Shown here piece by piece: positions 21,873 through 29,788 of a DNA stretch of 64,000 nt. Source of the DNA: Hoyosella altamirensis. GTDB taxonomy: Bacteria; Actinomycetota; Actinomycetes; Mycobacteriales; Mycobacteriaceae. The translations under genes and the position numbers were made by a program. The stretch spans positions 558,001 to 622,000 of the forward strand of contig NZ_JACHWS010000002.1 of assembly GCF_014191505.1 (NCBI RefSeq), given 5' to 3'. The notes beneath the pieces are model-generated. The model was not told the origin of the DNA. It was given only the letters and a program-made list of their open reading frames with translations, and did no database searches. How positions within the stretch are numbered: position 1 is the stretch's first letter; the number at the start of each line of letters is the position of its first letter.

Positions 21873-22161
21873 CCCTCACATGCCCGCCAACATCAACAGC
21901 TCCCGTCGCGAGGGTAACCCGCGGCCACCCTTACACGATAAATTTGTGACTTCCGTCATCAGCTTGATACAAGAACCGTGTTCCATGAGGCTATCGGCCC
22001 GTATCGCGGATTCGTTGCAGTCGAACCATATTGGGCAGCACGAATGGGCGGAAATGTCCGAAAAATCGGCTCGAATCTCGTACATAACCGCCCACTGGTC
22101 GCGGTCAGTGGTGAGACGGTGGCCTGTTCTTGAAGCTCAGCACGTATGCGGTCCGGCCGTA
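21873..22161. other. Intergenic stretch without a recognised gene
   Basis: The 289 bases between the DUF6875 gene and the small membrane protein gene carry only short open frames that look like chance. I see no hairpin with a T-run, no repeat and no RNA gene. The part nearest 21872 must contain the promoter of the DUF6875 gene. Confidence 0.5.
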
Positions 22162-22368
22162 TCACCATGCGTCATCCGACTCTTCGAACATTCTGCGCAA
22201 CGAACTCCCACCGGCCAGGGCAGCGCCGCCCAAGATGGCAACCACCTGAAGTCCAGTGAGCGCGCCGCCGTCGGCCACGTTTGCGAGGAGTCCGAAGTCA
22301 TCTTTGACCAGGCCGCCGATCCCGTTGATCAGCAATATGATTCCAATAATCTGCAGTGTCACGCGCAT
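22162..22368 (-). CDS. Small two-segment membrane protein
   Basis: A 68-residue protein: a first hydrophobic helix (LQIIGIILLINGIGGLV), a short polar turn (KDDFGLLANVADGG), a second helix (LTGLQVVAILGGAALAGGSSL), and an acidic end. An excellent AAAGGAG lies before ATG 22368. It follows the GAP-family gene by 24 bases and is probably co-transcribed. No family is recognised; it may be an accessory subunit. Confidence 0.68.
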   Translation of the reverse strand: MRVTLQIIGIILLINGIGGLVKDDFGLLANVADGGALTGLQVVAILGGAALAGGSSLRRMFEESDDAW

Positions 22369-22392
22369 TTTTGAGGCTCCTTTCTCGATTGT

Positions 22393-23061
22393 TCAGAACA
22401 ACTTCTGCAGTGCATTCACCAGCAACAGCACGCCTACGATGCCGGCAATCCACAAGTGGGTCTCGCCGGACTTCGCTCGCAGCCGCTCATGCCAGCGCCG
22501 CAACTGTGGCTCGATGCGCTCCCGCGCGAGCCGATATCCGGCATACATAAGCAACGGGGGCGCCACCATGATCAGGTTGTAGCCAGCGACGAGCGGCAGC
22601 CACTGTGCCGCAGACAGATCGGCAGCCGTCATGATCCCGATCGCGGCCAAGTACGGCAGCACCATGCCGACTTCCATCAGCCCGGCACCGAGTCCAAGGC
22701 TGATCATGACCGGTGTCCGCAGCTCCATCGGTTCCTGCCGTTCGCGGCGCCGGAACGTCCGGAAGTGTTTCGGGAGGAAGCTGTAGCCGATCAATGCCGC
22801 ACCGGCGCCCGCCTGCCCCCACAGCACGCCCCGGTTTTCCGCGACAGCGTCGACGTTGGCCAGGACCGCGTCCAGCCCCAGCATCAGGGCAACGCCGACG
22901 GCGAAGTAGAAGAGCGCGACCGTTGCCAAGAAGGCCAGCAGCGGCCTGCCGATCCGTTTCCGTCCGCTCAGCAGCACGAACAGACCGATGCCGAGCACAG
23001 CCGGGCTCATCGTGTCGAGCAGCGCGAGCCCGAAGACCGGCAGCACTACATCAGGCGACAT
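22393..23061 (-). CDS. GAP family (Sap-like) membrane protein
   Basis: A 222-residue protein with six hydrophobic segments. It matches the GAP family (GPL addressing protein/Sap of mycobacteria): VFGLALLDTMSPAVLGIGLFVLLSGRKRIGRPLLAFLATVALFYFAVG at the start and LGLGAGLMEVGMVLPYLAAIGIM near residue 125. These proteins help MMPL transporters move glycolipids to the surface (Sap in sulfolipid-1 transport, Gap in glycopeptidolipid transport). ATG 23061 follows AGGAAA. Directly upstream is the shrunken remnant of an MMPL gene, so this GAP protein has probably lost its original partner. Confidence 0.84.
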   Translation of the reverse strand: MSPDVVLPVFGLALLDTMSPAVLGIGLFVLLSGRKRIGRPLLAFLATVALFYFAVGVALMLGLDAVLANVDAVAENRGVLWGQAGAGAALIGYSFLPKHFRTFRRRERQEPMELRTPVMISLGLGAGLMEVGMVLPYLAAIGIMTAADLSAAQWLPLVAGYNLIMVAPPLLMYAGYRLARERIEPQLRRWHERLRAKSGETHLWIAGIVGVLLLVNALQKLF

Positions 23062-23082
23062 GGTATTTCCTGTCCTCGAGCG

Positions 23083-23301
23083 TCATAGCGCGACGGGTGC
23101 TTCTTCCGGCTGTTGTCGCTGGTCAGACCGGTCGAGTTGGTAGCGCAGCTGCTCGCCTTCGACGTCGACATTTTGCGGGATCCGGTCAAGCCAGCGCGGC
23201 ATCCACCAGGCCCGCTCACCCAGCAGTGCCAAGGCGGCGGGGACGATCGGCCAACGGCGCCGGAACGCGAACCGGCCCAGCCGGTAAAGGAAAGTTGCCA
23301 C
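23083..23301 (-). pseudogene. MMPL transporter remnant: fused N- and C-termini of a deleted gene
   Basis: The 72-codon frame joins the very start of an MMPL transporter (VATFLYRLGRFAFRRRWPIV, compare MATYLYRLGKFAYRRKGIV of the intact gene at 17649-19973) directly to its very end (PAALALLGERAWWMPRWLDR..NVDVEGEQL, compare SLLGDKAWWLPRWLDR..NVDVEGEKL). About 650-700 codons of membrane bundles are gone, and the junction is in frame. GTG 23301 has GGAG upstream, so the short protein could still be made. The likely cause is deletion at a short repeat. Its place before a GAP-family gene is where a functional MMPL would be expected. Confidence 0.85.
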
Positions 23302-23462
23302 AAGGACTCCAGTCATTCTGCTCAAGTCGAAACGCAAGTTCTGAACCCAATGTCGCGTATCCGGCAGATGTCAGGCGTCGGCCGGACGATTGATCCTGTG
23401 ACCGGCCGGAGCGGCTCACGTACATCCTTCGATTGACGTCCTAGCGGTCGCAGTCTGGTCAA

Positions 23463-24740
23463 ATGGATTGCGTGGTGGTCGACGACGCGGATCAGGCCGG
23501 ATCGAGGCTCTCCAGAGTGTCCGGCGGGGGCGGCACGATCAAGAGTGCACTGACTTTGTTCGGTATCGGTGTCGCTGCGTGGGCGGTGGGACTGCACGGC
23601 ATCTGGGCGGGCGTGGGCTGGCGCTGGACGGAATCGGTCCCGGATTCCTGGCACCTGGTGACACTCGCGCTGGCGACGTCAGCTGTCCTGCTCCAGCGCG
23701 CGCACTTGGCGATCGCAGTCGGCCTCGGGGGCACGGTGGCTGCCGTCGACACGGCGTTGGGCGGCAGCTTCGGCGTGATGATCGTGCTTTGGGAGCTGCT
23801 TTACAGAGTCGGATTATCAGGCAATGCCCGGCTCCGACGGGTTGTGGCCGGAGTGGTCGCTGCCGCCGTGGTGGGTAGCGTTGTCGCGGCACTGATAGCG
23901 GAGTCGGACCTGCAGGTGAGCATCGTGACCGGATTCCAGTTCGCCGCACTGGCTTTACCTTTGTGGTGGGCGGCCAACGTTCGGCAGAAGGCCGAGCTAG
24001 CGGATCTGGAGGCCCGCCGTGCTACAGACATGGAGCGCATCGGGGAACTGCGCCGAACTGAAGCGGTGCAGGCTGAGCGCAGCGCCATCGCCCGCGATCT
24101 GCACGACGCGATCGCCTCCCGGTTGTCCACCATCGCTATCCAATCCGCCGCCGGTCTCGCCACGCCAGAACGGGACCCGGGCGCGATCATGCACACCGTT
24201 CGAGTCCAGGCTCTCGAAGCGTTGCAGGAGATGCGGTCCATGATCGTCGTGTTGCGTTCCGAGCCGCACCGATCAGCTGCGGACTCATCGGCCGTGGTCG
24301 TGGGATCTCTGGAGCAACTCGATGAGCTGGTCGCTGCCGCTCAAGCGGCAGGCTTGCGGGTTCACCTTGATGTGCCCCGGCAGTGGGCGGACACCACGGC
24401 GGTGCTGCCGATGGCTGTCGGGCAAGCCTGTTTCCGGATCGTGCAGGAAGCCCTCGCCAACGCGATCAAACACGCGCCCGACTCAGAAGTGCTTGTCGCG
24501 CTGTCCCGCGACGGGGCCGGAGTGCGGATTGTCGTCGAAAACTCGTTCACCAGCGCCGCCGCTGTCGACCACCCGACGCTGTCGGCAGGAACTGGGTTGG
24601 TCACCATGCGAGAACGGGCCGAGGTGCTGGGCGGGCGGTTTCGCGCCGGACTGGACGACACGGCGGCTTGCTGGCGCGTCGAGGCGAGCCTGCCGGTATC
24701 GGTATCGAACAGCGACGAAAAGGCAGGCACCGCACCATGA
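23463..24740 (+). CDS. NarL-type two-component sensor histidine kinase
   Basis: A 425-residue membrane sensor. Residues about 28-170 hold five to six hydrophobic segments with very short loops, so the signal is probably sensed in the membrane. The HisKA_3 dimerisation box is ERSAIARDLHDAIASRLSTIA with phospho-acceptor His214, and the ATPase end is QEALANAIKHAPDSEV...GTGLVTMRERAEVLGG. The start is uncertain between ATG 23463 and GTG 23472. The TGA overlaps the regulator's ATG (ATGA). Divergent from the MMPL remnant and GAP gene, it may once have controlled them; this is inference. Confidence 0.9.
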   Translation: MDCVVVDDADQAGSRLSRVSGGGGTIKSALTLFGIGVAAWAVGLHGIWAGVGWRWTESVPDSWHLVTLALATSAVLLQRAHLAIAVGLGGTVAAVDTALGGSFGVMIVLWELLYRVGLSGNARLRRVVAGVVAAAVVGSVVAALIAESDLQVSIVTGFQFAALALPLWWAANVRQKAELADLEARRATDMERIGELRRTEAVQAERSAIARDLHDAIASRLSTIAIQSAAGLATPERDPGAIMHTVRVQALEALQEMRSMIVVLRSEPHRSAADSSAVVVGSLEQLDELVAAAQAAGLRVHLDVPRQWADTTAVLPMAVGQACFRIVQEALANAIKHAPDSEVLVALSRDGAGVRIVVENSFTSAAAVDHPTLSAGTGLVTMRERAEVLGGRFRAGLDDTAACWRVEASLPVSVSNSDEKAGTAP

Positions 24741-25453
24741 CCGATCCAGACTCGGCAGCCGTGATCGCGGGTGCCGGGGATCCCGCGTCCACACCAATCA
24801 GAGTCCTCCTGGCCGATGACTACGAGCCGCTCAGGACCGCGTTGCGTTTCGTTCTCGACGCGGCGGACGACATCCTCATCGTGGGTGAAGCCGCGGATGG
24901 CCACAGCGCGGTCACCAACGCGCGAGCGTTGCGACCGGACGTCGTGCTGATGGATGTGCAGATGCCGCGCGTCGACGGGATCGACGCGACCCGGGAGATC
25001 GTCCGCGAAGAACTAGCAGAAGTGCTCGTGCTCACAACGTTCGATCTCGACGAGTACGTCTTCGGCGCGCTGCGTGCCGGTGCCGCCGGTTTCCTGCTCA
25101 AGACTGCCGAACCAGGTGACATCCTCTCCGCGGTTCGCCGGGTCGCCGCCGGGGATGGTGTCGTCGCACCCGAAGTGACCCGCCGGGTACTCGCGACCTT
25201 CGTGTCGCCGCCCGACCCAAGCGGCGAGCCGGACCCGGCCGTGTCGGCGCTCGATCGCCTCACCGACCTGACGCCTCGCGAACGAGACGTACTCGTCGCG
25301 CTCAGCCAGGGACAATCCAACCAGCAGATAGCCGACGGCCTGTTCATCACCGAAGCCACCGCCAAGACACACGTGTCGCGCATCTTGGCCAAACTCGGCT
25401 GCGCCAGCCGCGTCCAAGCTGCCATCCTGGCGCGCCAGGCCGGTCTCGTGTAA
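24737..25453 (+). CDS. NarL/FixJ-type response regulator
   Basis: A 238-residue response regulator. The receiver domain begins IRVLLADDYEPLRTAL with acidic Asp27/Asp28, phosphorylated Asp73 in VVLMDVQMPR, the Thr in VLVLTTFD and the Lys in FLLKTAEP. A LuxR-type helix-turn-helix (LTPRERDVLVALSQGQSNQQIADGLFITEATAKTHVSRILAKLG) ends the protein. ATG 24737 overlaps the kinase stop. The open frame continues far upstream, but that part is the kinase gene in another frame. Targets unknown. Confidence 0.92.
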   Translation: MTDPDSAAVIAGAGDPASTPIRVLLADDYEPLRTALRFVLDAADDILIVGEAADGHSAVTNARALRPDVVLMDVQMPRVDGIDATREIVREELAEVLVLTTFDLDEYVFGALRAGAAGFLLKTAEPGDILSAVRRVAAGDGVVAPEVTRRVLATFVSPPDPSGEPDPAVSALDRLTDLTPRERDVLVALSQGQSNQQIADGLFITEATAKTHVSRILAKLGCASRVQAAILARQAGLV

Positions 25454-25511
25454 TCCACTGGCGTGGGCAGCTTGCGGGCCTGACGAAACACCGCACATCA
25501 ACTCCAGCATG

Positions 25512-25549
25512 AAAAAACCTCCCTGCCTGCACATACAGGCGGGGAGGTT
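25512..25549 (-). terminator. Rho-independent terminator of tRNA-Ser(CGA)
   Basis: Read on the minus strand, AACCTCCCCGCCTG and CAGGCAGGGAGGTT form a stem around a short loop, followed by a run of six T (complement of 25512-25517). It starts 2 bases after the tRNA 3' end. Confidence 0.85.
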
Positions 25550-25550
25550 A

Positions 25551-25641
25551 TGGCGGTGGCGGAGGGATTTGAACCCTCGGACGGGGGTTACCCGTCACGC
25601 GCTTTCGAGGCGCGCTCCTTAGGCCGCTCGGACACGCCACC
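25551..25641 (-). tRNA. tRNA-Ser(CGA)
   Basis: On the minus strand GGTGGCG pairs with CGCCACC; discriminator G and encoded CCA end at 25551. The anticodon loop CTCGAAA between GCGCGC and GCGCG gives CGA. A long variable arm and the T-arm GAGGGTTCAAATCCCTC are present, as in class II serine tRNAs. Confidence 0.96.
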
Positions 25642-25702
25642 GCGCACAACTGTACCCGAGCCTAAACACAGGGCCGAATCCGCTGGATAACGCGGCAAAT
25701 GG

Positions 25703-26185
25703 TCATCGGTGGCCGGCGAAGAATTCCGTGACAAGCGCTGCGCACTCAGCTTCCCGTACTCCCCCACGAACTTCTGGCCGGTGCGTGAGCCGCCGGTCGC
25801 GCACCACATCCCACAGGGACCCTACTGCGCCGGTTTTGGGTTCCCACGCTCCGAACACGACGCGGGCGACGCGAGCGACGACGATCGCACCCGCGCACAT
25901 CGTGCATGGTTCGAGTGTGACGGCGAGTGTCGTCCCTTCGAGTCGCCAGCCGTCGCCCACGAGGCGCGCCCCCTCACGCAACACGGATATCTCCGCGTGC
26001 GCTGTCGGGTCGCCATCGCGTTCGCGAGTATTGCCTGCCCTTGAGATGATTGCTCCGTCTGGGCCGAACAAGACCGCGCCAACTGGGACGTCGTCCGGAC
26101 CGGACAGAGCCGCAGCTTCGATCGCGGCACCTATCCAACCGGCGTCGTCGGCGTTACTTCTGGATGGAATCGACAACGGCGGCAA
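25703..26185 (-). CDS. tadA: tRNA-specific adenosine deaminase TadA
   Basis: TadA converts A34 to inosine in tRNA-Arg(ACG), letting one tRNA read CGU, CGC and CGA. The 160-residue protein has the zinc deaminase set: HAE in TAHAEISVLREGARL (proton shuttle Glu) and PCxxC in LEPCTMCAGAIVVARV. The start at ATG 26185 overlaps the 3' end of the upstream partner gene by 32 bases; no later ATG/GTG leaves the domain intact. Its substrate tRNA-Arg(ACG) lies at 39909-39981 in the same window. Confidence 0.93.
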   Translation of the reverse strand: MPPLSIPSRSNADDAGWIGAAIEAAALSGPDDVPVGAVLFGPDGAIISRAGNTRERDGDPTAHAEISVLREGARLVGDGWRLEGTTLAVTLEPCTMCAGAIVVARVARVVFGAWEPKTGAVGSLWDVVRDRRLTHRPEVRGGVREAECAALVTEFFAGHR

Positions 26186-26684
26186 ATTCCCGCTCGAACC
26201 CGAGCCTCTCGGCGATCATCTGCAGCTGTTCGTCCGGGTAGAGGTCGGTTTCAGCCAGAATCACACCCATCACCGGTTCTGGCAGGCCGAGATCCGCCAG
26301 GATTCCCAGTTCGCCCTCTTCCCACGGGTCAGTTTCGTCGAGTTCATCGGGGTCGAGGTCGGGGACCTCCACATTGAGTTTCTCAAGCACATCCGCAGCT
26401 ATGTCGTAGTCGATAGCCGCTGCAGCGTCGGAGATCAGCAGGTGCGTGCCTGCTGGGCCCGGTCGAACGATAACGAAGAACTCGTCGTCGACGTCGAGCA
26501 AACCGAATGTTGCTCCCGAACTTCGCAGTTCGCGAAGTTCCGTTTCTGCCTCACTCAAACTTGTGAGCGCCGCGAGTGGCATTGGGAAGCACCGCCAGCG
26601 TCCCTCTTCCCGGACAACCCCAATGCCGAAACCATCGATGTCGTACTCGTCATCATTTTGTGTGCGAGCGCGCTGTGCAGCCAT
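26154..26684 (-). CDS. tRNA adenosine deaminase-associated protein
   Basis: A 176-residue acidic protein of the actinobacterial family found beside tadA. Recognisable parts are DGFGIGVVREEGRWRCFPMP, TFGLLDVDDEFFVIVRPGP, the SDAAAAIDYDIAADVL segment and GDLGL-like ILADLGLPEPVMGVIL. No catalytic site is seen; a role as a TadA partner is inferred only from constant linkage. ATG 26684. It overlaps tadA by 32 bases and is divergent from tyrA, the same order as Rv3752c-Rv3754 in M. tuberculosis (from memory). Confidence 0.85.
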   Translation of the reverse strand: MAAQRARTQNDDEYDIDGFGIGVVREEGRWRCFPMPLAALTSLSEAETELRELRSSGATFGLLDVDDEFFVIVRPGPAGTHLLISDAAAAIDYDIAADVLEKLNVEVPDLDPDELDETDPWEEGELGILADLGLPEPVMGVILAETDLYPDEQLQMIAERLGFEREFAAVVDSIQK

Positions 26685-26798
26685 GCGGTGAGGTTAGCGC
26701 GCAGGGCCGGCACAAGGAACATCTGCCGGCAAATCGTTGAAGATCGCCGCGAGTGTGGGCGTGAGACACTCCGCGCTGCGGTGTGCGACGCTAATCAG

Positions 26799-27749
26799 GT
26801 GTCTGTTCCAGTGTGTGTTCTCGGCCTCGGTCTCATTGGCGGATCGCTCATGCGTGCGGCGCGCGCCGCGGGGCGAAGCGTTTACGGATACAACCGTTCT
26901 GGCGGACCTGTCGCAGCCGCGCAAGCTGATGGATATGACGTCAGCAGTGACCTCGGAGCCGTTCTTTCACGCGCCCAGGCGGAGGGTGCGCTGCTCGTCG
27001 TCGCCGTTCCGATGCCCGCTGTGAACACAGTGCTGCAGGCGATCGCCACGACTGCGCGCGACTGTCCCCTTACGGACGTCGTCAGCGTCAAGGGGCCGGT
27101 CGCGGATCTCGTGCGTGACCATGGTCTCGACGGACGCTACGTCGGGGGACATCCGATGGCCGGGACCGCGGAATCCGGCTGGGCTGCCGGGTTCGCCGAA
27201 CTGTTCAGGGGAGCGACCTGGGTTGTGAGTGCGGACGAAGGACGCGACCCAGTGGTGTGGGCTGAGGTGGCGCGACTCGCGCTCGACTGTGGCGCAGCCG
27301 TAGTCCCTGCCGAGTCGCAGGAGCACGATGACGCTGCTGCGCGCATCTCGCACCTGCCTCACCTGTTCGCGGAAACCCTCGCTTTGTCCGGCGTTCGGGG
27401 CGGAAATCTGACGCTGGCGCTCGCTGCCGGTTCTTTCCGCGACGGCACGCGTGTGGCAGGCACGTCGCCTGCCCTCGTGGACGCCATGTGCGAGGCGAAC
27501 GCGGCCGCATTGCTGCGGGTACTCGACGAGGCGCTGGAAACGCTCGCGGCGGCCCGTACCGCGCTCGCAGCTGGCTCAACATCTGAACTCACGGAGAGCG
27601 GCTTCGCGGCGCACCAGAAGTACCTCGAGCGCGGGGGGCGGCCTTCGATCACTGGGATAGTTCCTGGTGACCACGAGTGGCTAGCACGGCTACGCGACGC
27701 GGGGCGCCGCGGCGAAGCGCTTCTCACGCTCCCCCGGGAGGTTTCATGA
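26799..27749 (+). CDS. tyrA: Prephenate dehydrogenase
   Basis: TyrA oxidises prephenate to 4-hydroxyphenylpyruvate for tyrosine synthesis. The Rossmann motif VCVLGLGLIGGSLMRAARAAG starts the protein. Further pattern residues are the VVSVKGPVADLV loop, the substrate-binding His in GHPMAGTAESGW, and the dimer segment HDDAAARISHLPHLFAETLAL. The start is GTG 26799 or, less likely, GTG 26781; the open frame runs back another 350 codons through the antisense of tadA and is spurious there. ATG of the following amidase overlaps its stop by 4 bases. Confidence 0.91.
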   Translation: MSVPVCVLGLGLIGGSLMRAARAAGRSVYGYNRSGGPVAAAQADGYDVSSDLGAVLSRAQAEGALLVVAVPMPAVNTVLQAIATTARDCPLTDVVSVKGPVADLVRDHGLDGRYVGGHPMAGTAESGWAAGFAELFRGATWVVSADEGRDPVVWAEVARLALDCGAAVVPAESQEHDDAAARISHLPHLFAETLALSGVRGGNLTLALAAGSFRDGTRVAGTSPALVDAMCEANAAALLRVLDEALETLAAARTALAAGSTSELTESGFAAHQKYLERGGRPSITGIVPGDHEWLARLRDAGRRGEALLTLPREVS

Positions 27750-29101
27750 AATTGAACGAACTAGCTGCCCGGCTCGGCACCGGGCAGATAACCGCGCGCG
27801 AGCACATTGAGCACGTTCTTAAGAGGATCAATGATCTCAATGGCACTCCCTGGGAGAATCTGATCGCAGGTTGGGACCATCAAAGTCGCCTGGCCGAGGC
27901 AGCGCTCGAACAAGCGGACGCGCTTGACGCTCATTTCCTGGAGCGAGGTCCCCGCGGGCCGTTGCACGGTGTTCCCGTCGCGGTTAAAGACCTCGTTGAC
28001 GTCGCGGGTTTTCCCACCCGATGCGGCAGCGGTGCGCGTAACCGCGCCGCACCCGCCACGCGGGATGCGGACATTGTCCGGCAGCTTCATGCAGCGGGTG
28101 CGATCATCGTCGCCAAGACTCATCTGCACGAATTCGCGTATGGACCAACCGGAGCGGTCAACGTTGATGGACCGGCGGCGAACCCTCGCGATCCCAGGCG
28201 CATCACCGGCGGCTCTTCCTCCGGCTCTGCGGGCCTCGTGGCTCTCGGCATCGTTCCGCTCGCTATCGGCACCGACACGGGATGCAGCGTGCGCACGCCG
28301 GCCGCTCTGTGCGGAATCACAGGACTGAAGCCAGCTGCGGGCGCCCTCTCCACGGCGGGTGTCTTTCCGCTTTCCACCACTCTCGACCACGTTGGACTAC
28401 TAGCGGACACCCCGACCGATGCTGCATTCGCCTGGCATGCTCTCACCGGGCACAGCAGCCGCGATGCACCCCGGATGGATCAACTCACTATCGGACGGCT
28501 GCACGGACCCGCGTGGACCATTCACGACGCGGAGGCGGCTCATGCCGTCGATCGGGCGGCAGAGAAACTCAGGACTGCGGGGGCCGTTGTGGTCGACGTG
28601 GACCTTCCGCATGCTGAAGAACTCATCGCGCTCTACGGCGTTATCACTGGCAGCGAAGCGTACGCAACGCATGAAGAAGCGCTCAGAGGCACTCCTGACC
28701 TGTTTCAGCCCATCACGCGCGAACGGCTTCTCGCGCAGCGGGACCGTCTCGCCACCGAGTACATTCATGCGCTGCGACGGCGTGATCAGATCCGGGACGA
28801 GTGCTTCGTCGCGATGCGAGACGCGGGCGTTGACGCGGTGCTGACCTCCACCACTCCCCTGCGTGCTACCGCGATCGGTGTGGAGGAAGTCGAAACGACG
28901 ACCGGGACTGTCCAGGTCCGCGCTGAGTTGCTGCGTATGTGCATCCCGTTCAGCATGCTCGGAGTTCCCGCGGTGTCGGTTCCGGCGCAGCACGAGGATG
29001 GCCTGCCGTCAGGGGTGCAAATCGCAGCGTTCCCGAAGGCCGCTGCAGCTGGAGTCGGTGAGGCTGTCGTCCTCGCGCTCGGCGGTGGAGTTGCCGCCTA
29101 A
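27746..29101 (+). CDS. Amidase (amidase signature family)
   Basis: A 451-residue amidase-signature hydrolase. The Ser-cisSer-Lys triad is visible: Lys in [14 protein letters not shown], and the Gly/Ser-rich [17 protein letters not shown] with the cis-Ser, followed by the nucleophile in [24 protein letters not shown]. Members cleave amides of many kinds; the substrate is unknown. ATG 27746 overlaps the tyrA stop after GGGAGG, so it is translationally coupled to tyrA, though a functional link to tyrosine synthesis is not evident. It converges on the next gene with a 4-base overlap. Confidence 0.86.
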   Translation: [451 protein letters not shown]

Positions 29102-29682
29102 ATCCGCTGTCCTAGAGCCGGGTAGTCAATCAGGAACCCGTCGCTGTCGACCGTGACGGTCGCGCTCGCTACCGGGGAGAACACGTGAATACCCTCTGCG
29201 TGCGAGCTATAGGTCAATGTCTCTTCCCGCACTGTCAGGTCAGGCAGTGACACGTAAACCACAGGTACCTGTACGTCGTTGGCTTCGGTGTGCAGGTCGA
29301 GGCGGCGGATCGGCAGTGCGTTGAAGAACGGGCTCAAGATCACGTCCACGTCGAGCGCTCCGCCGAACCGGGATCGCGTCGAGGTGTTGCCCTCGTGGAC
29401 CGTCCAATAACCCTCAGTGTCACGGCTCACTGACAGGACACGCTCGCCGCGGGCGACGGTCGCACGCAGCGAAAGCCGCCGTGTCGCACCGAACTCATCG
29501 GTGATGAGGTCGTACGACGCGCTGAAGGCCGGGTGATCGGCGCAGTCCGCACCGATGATCCGTCCCGCAGCCTTGATCTTCTTGCCGGAAAGCTGGATCC
29601 GGACGGATTCCATCCGCGGCGCTGAGTGCGCGCCCCAGGTGAAAACAGCGGGCCAGCTTGTCGACGTAAGAGCGTCTGTCAC
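29098..29682 (-). CDS. Putative glycolipid-binding domain protein (DUF1089 type)
   Basis: A 194-residue all-beta cytosolic protein. It fits the putative glycolipid-binding family: FTWGAHSAPRMESVRIQLSGKKIKAAGRIIG at the start, LRATVARGERVLSVSRDTEGYWTVHEGN in the middle, LDVDVILSPFFNALPIRRLDL and the YTYSS-like TYSSHAEGIHVFSPV at the end. The binding function comes from structure prediction in the literature and is not proven. GTG 29682 after GTAGGGGC. It overlaps the convergent amidase by 4 bases. Confidence 0.8.
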   Translation of the reverse strand: MTDALTSTSWPAVFTWGAHSAPRMESVRIQLSGKKIKAAGRIIGADCADHPAFSASYDLITDEFGATRRLSLRATVARGERVLSVSRDTEGYWTVHEGNTSTRSRFGGALDVDVILSPFFNALPIRRLDLHTEANDVQVPVVYVSLPDLTVREETLTYSSHAEGIHVFSPVASATVTVDSDGFLIDYPALGQRI

Positions 29683-29788
29683 GCCCCTACGGTATGGACC
29701 TCACTGCCATGCGCGCAAGAAACCGGGTGAAGTGCCATGAAGTAGGCGCTTCGGAGCTGTAGAACGGGACGTGAGTTTTCGGCCCTCA

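Noticed and set aside
25728-27749. A 673-codon plus-strand open frame
   Set aside because: Its first 350 codons are antisense to tadA and its partner gene, with no conserved residues; only the part from about 26799 (tyrA) is real. GC-rich codon bias keeps antisense frames open.
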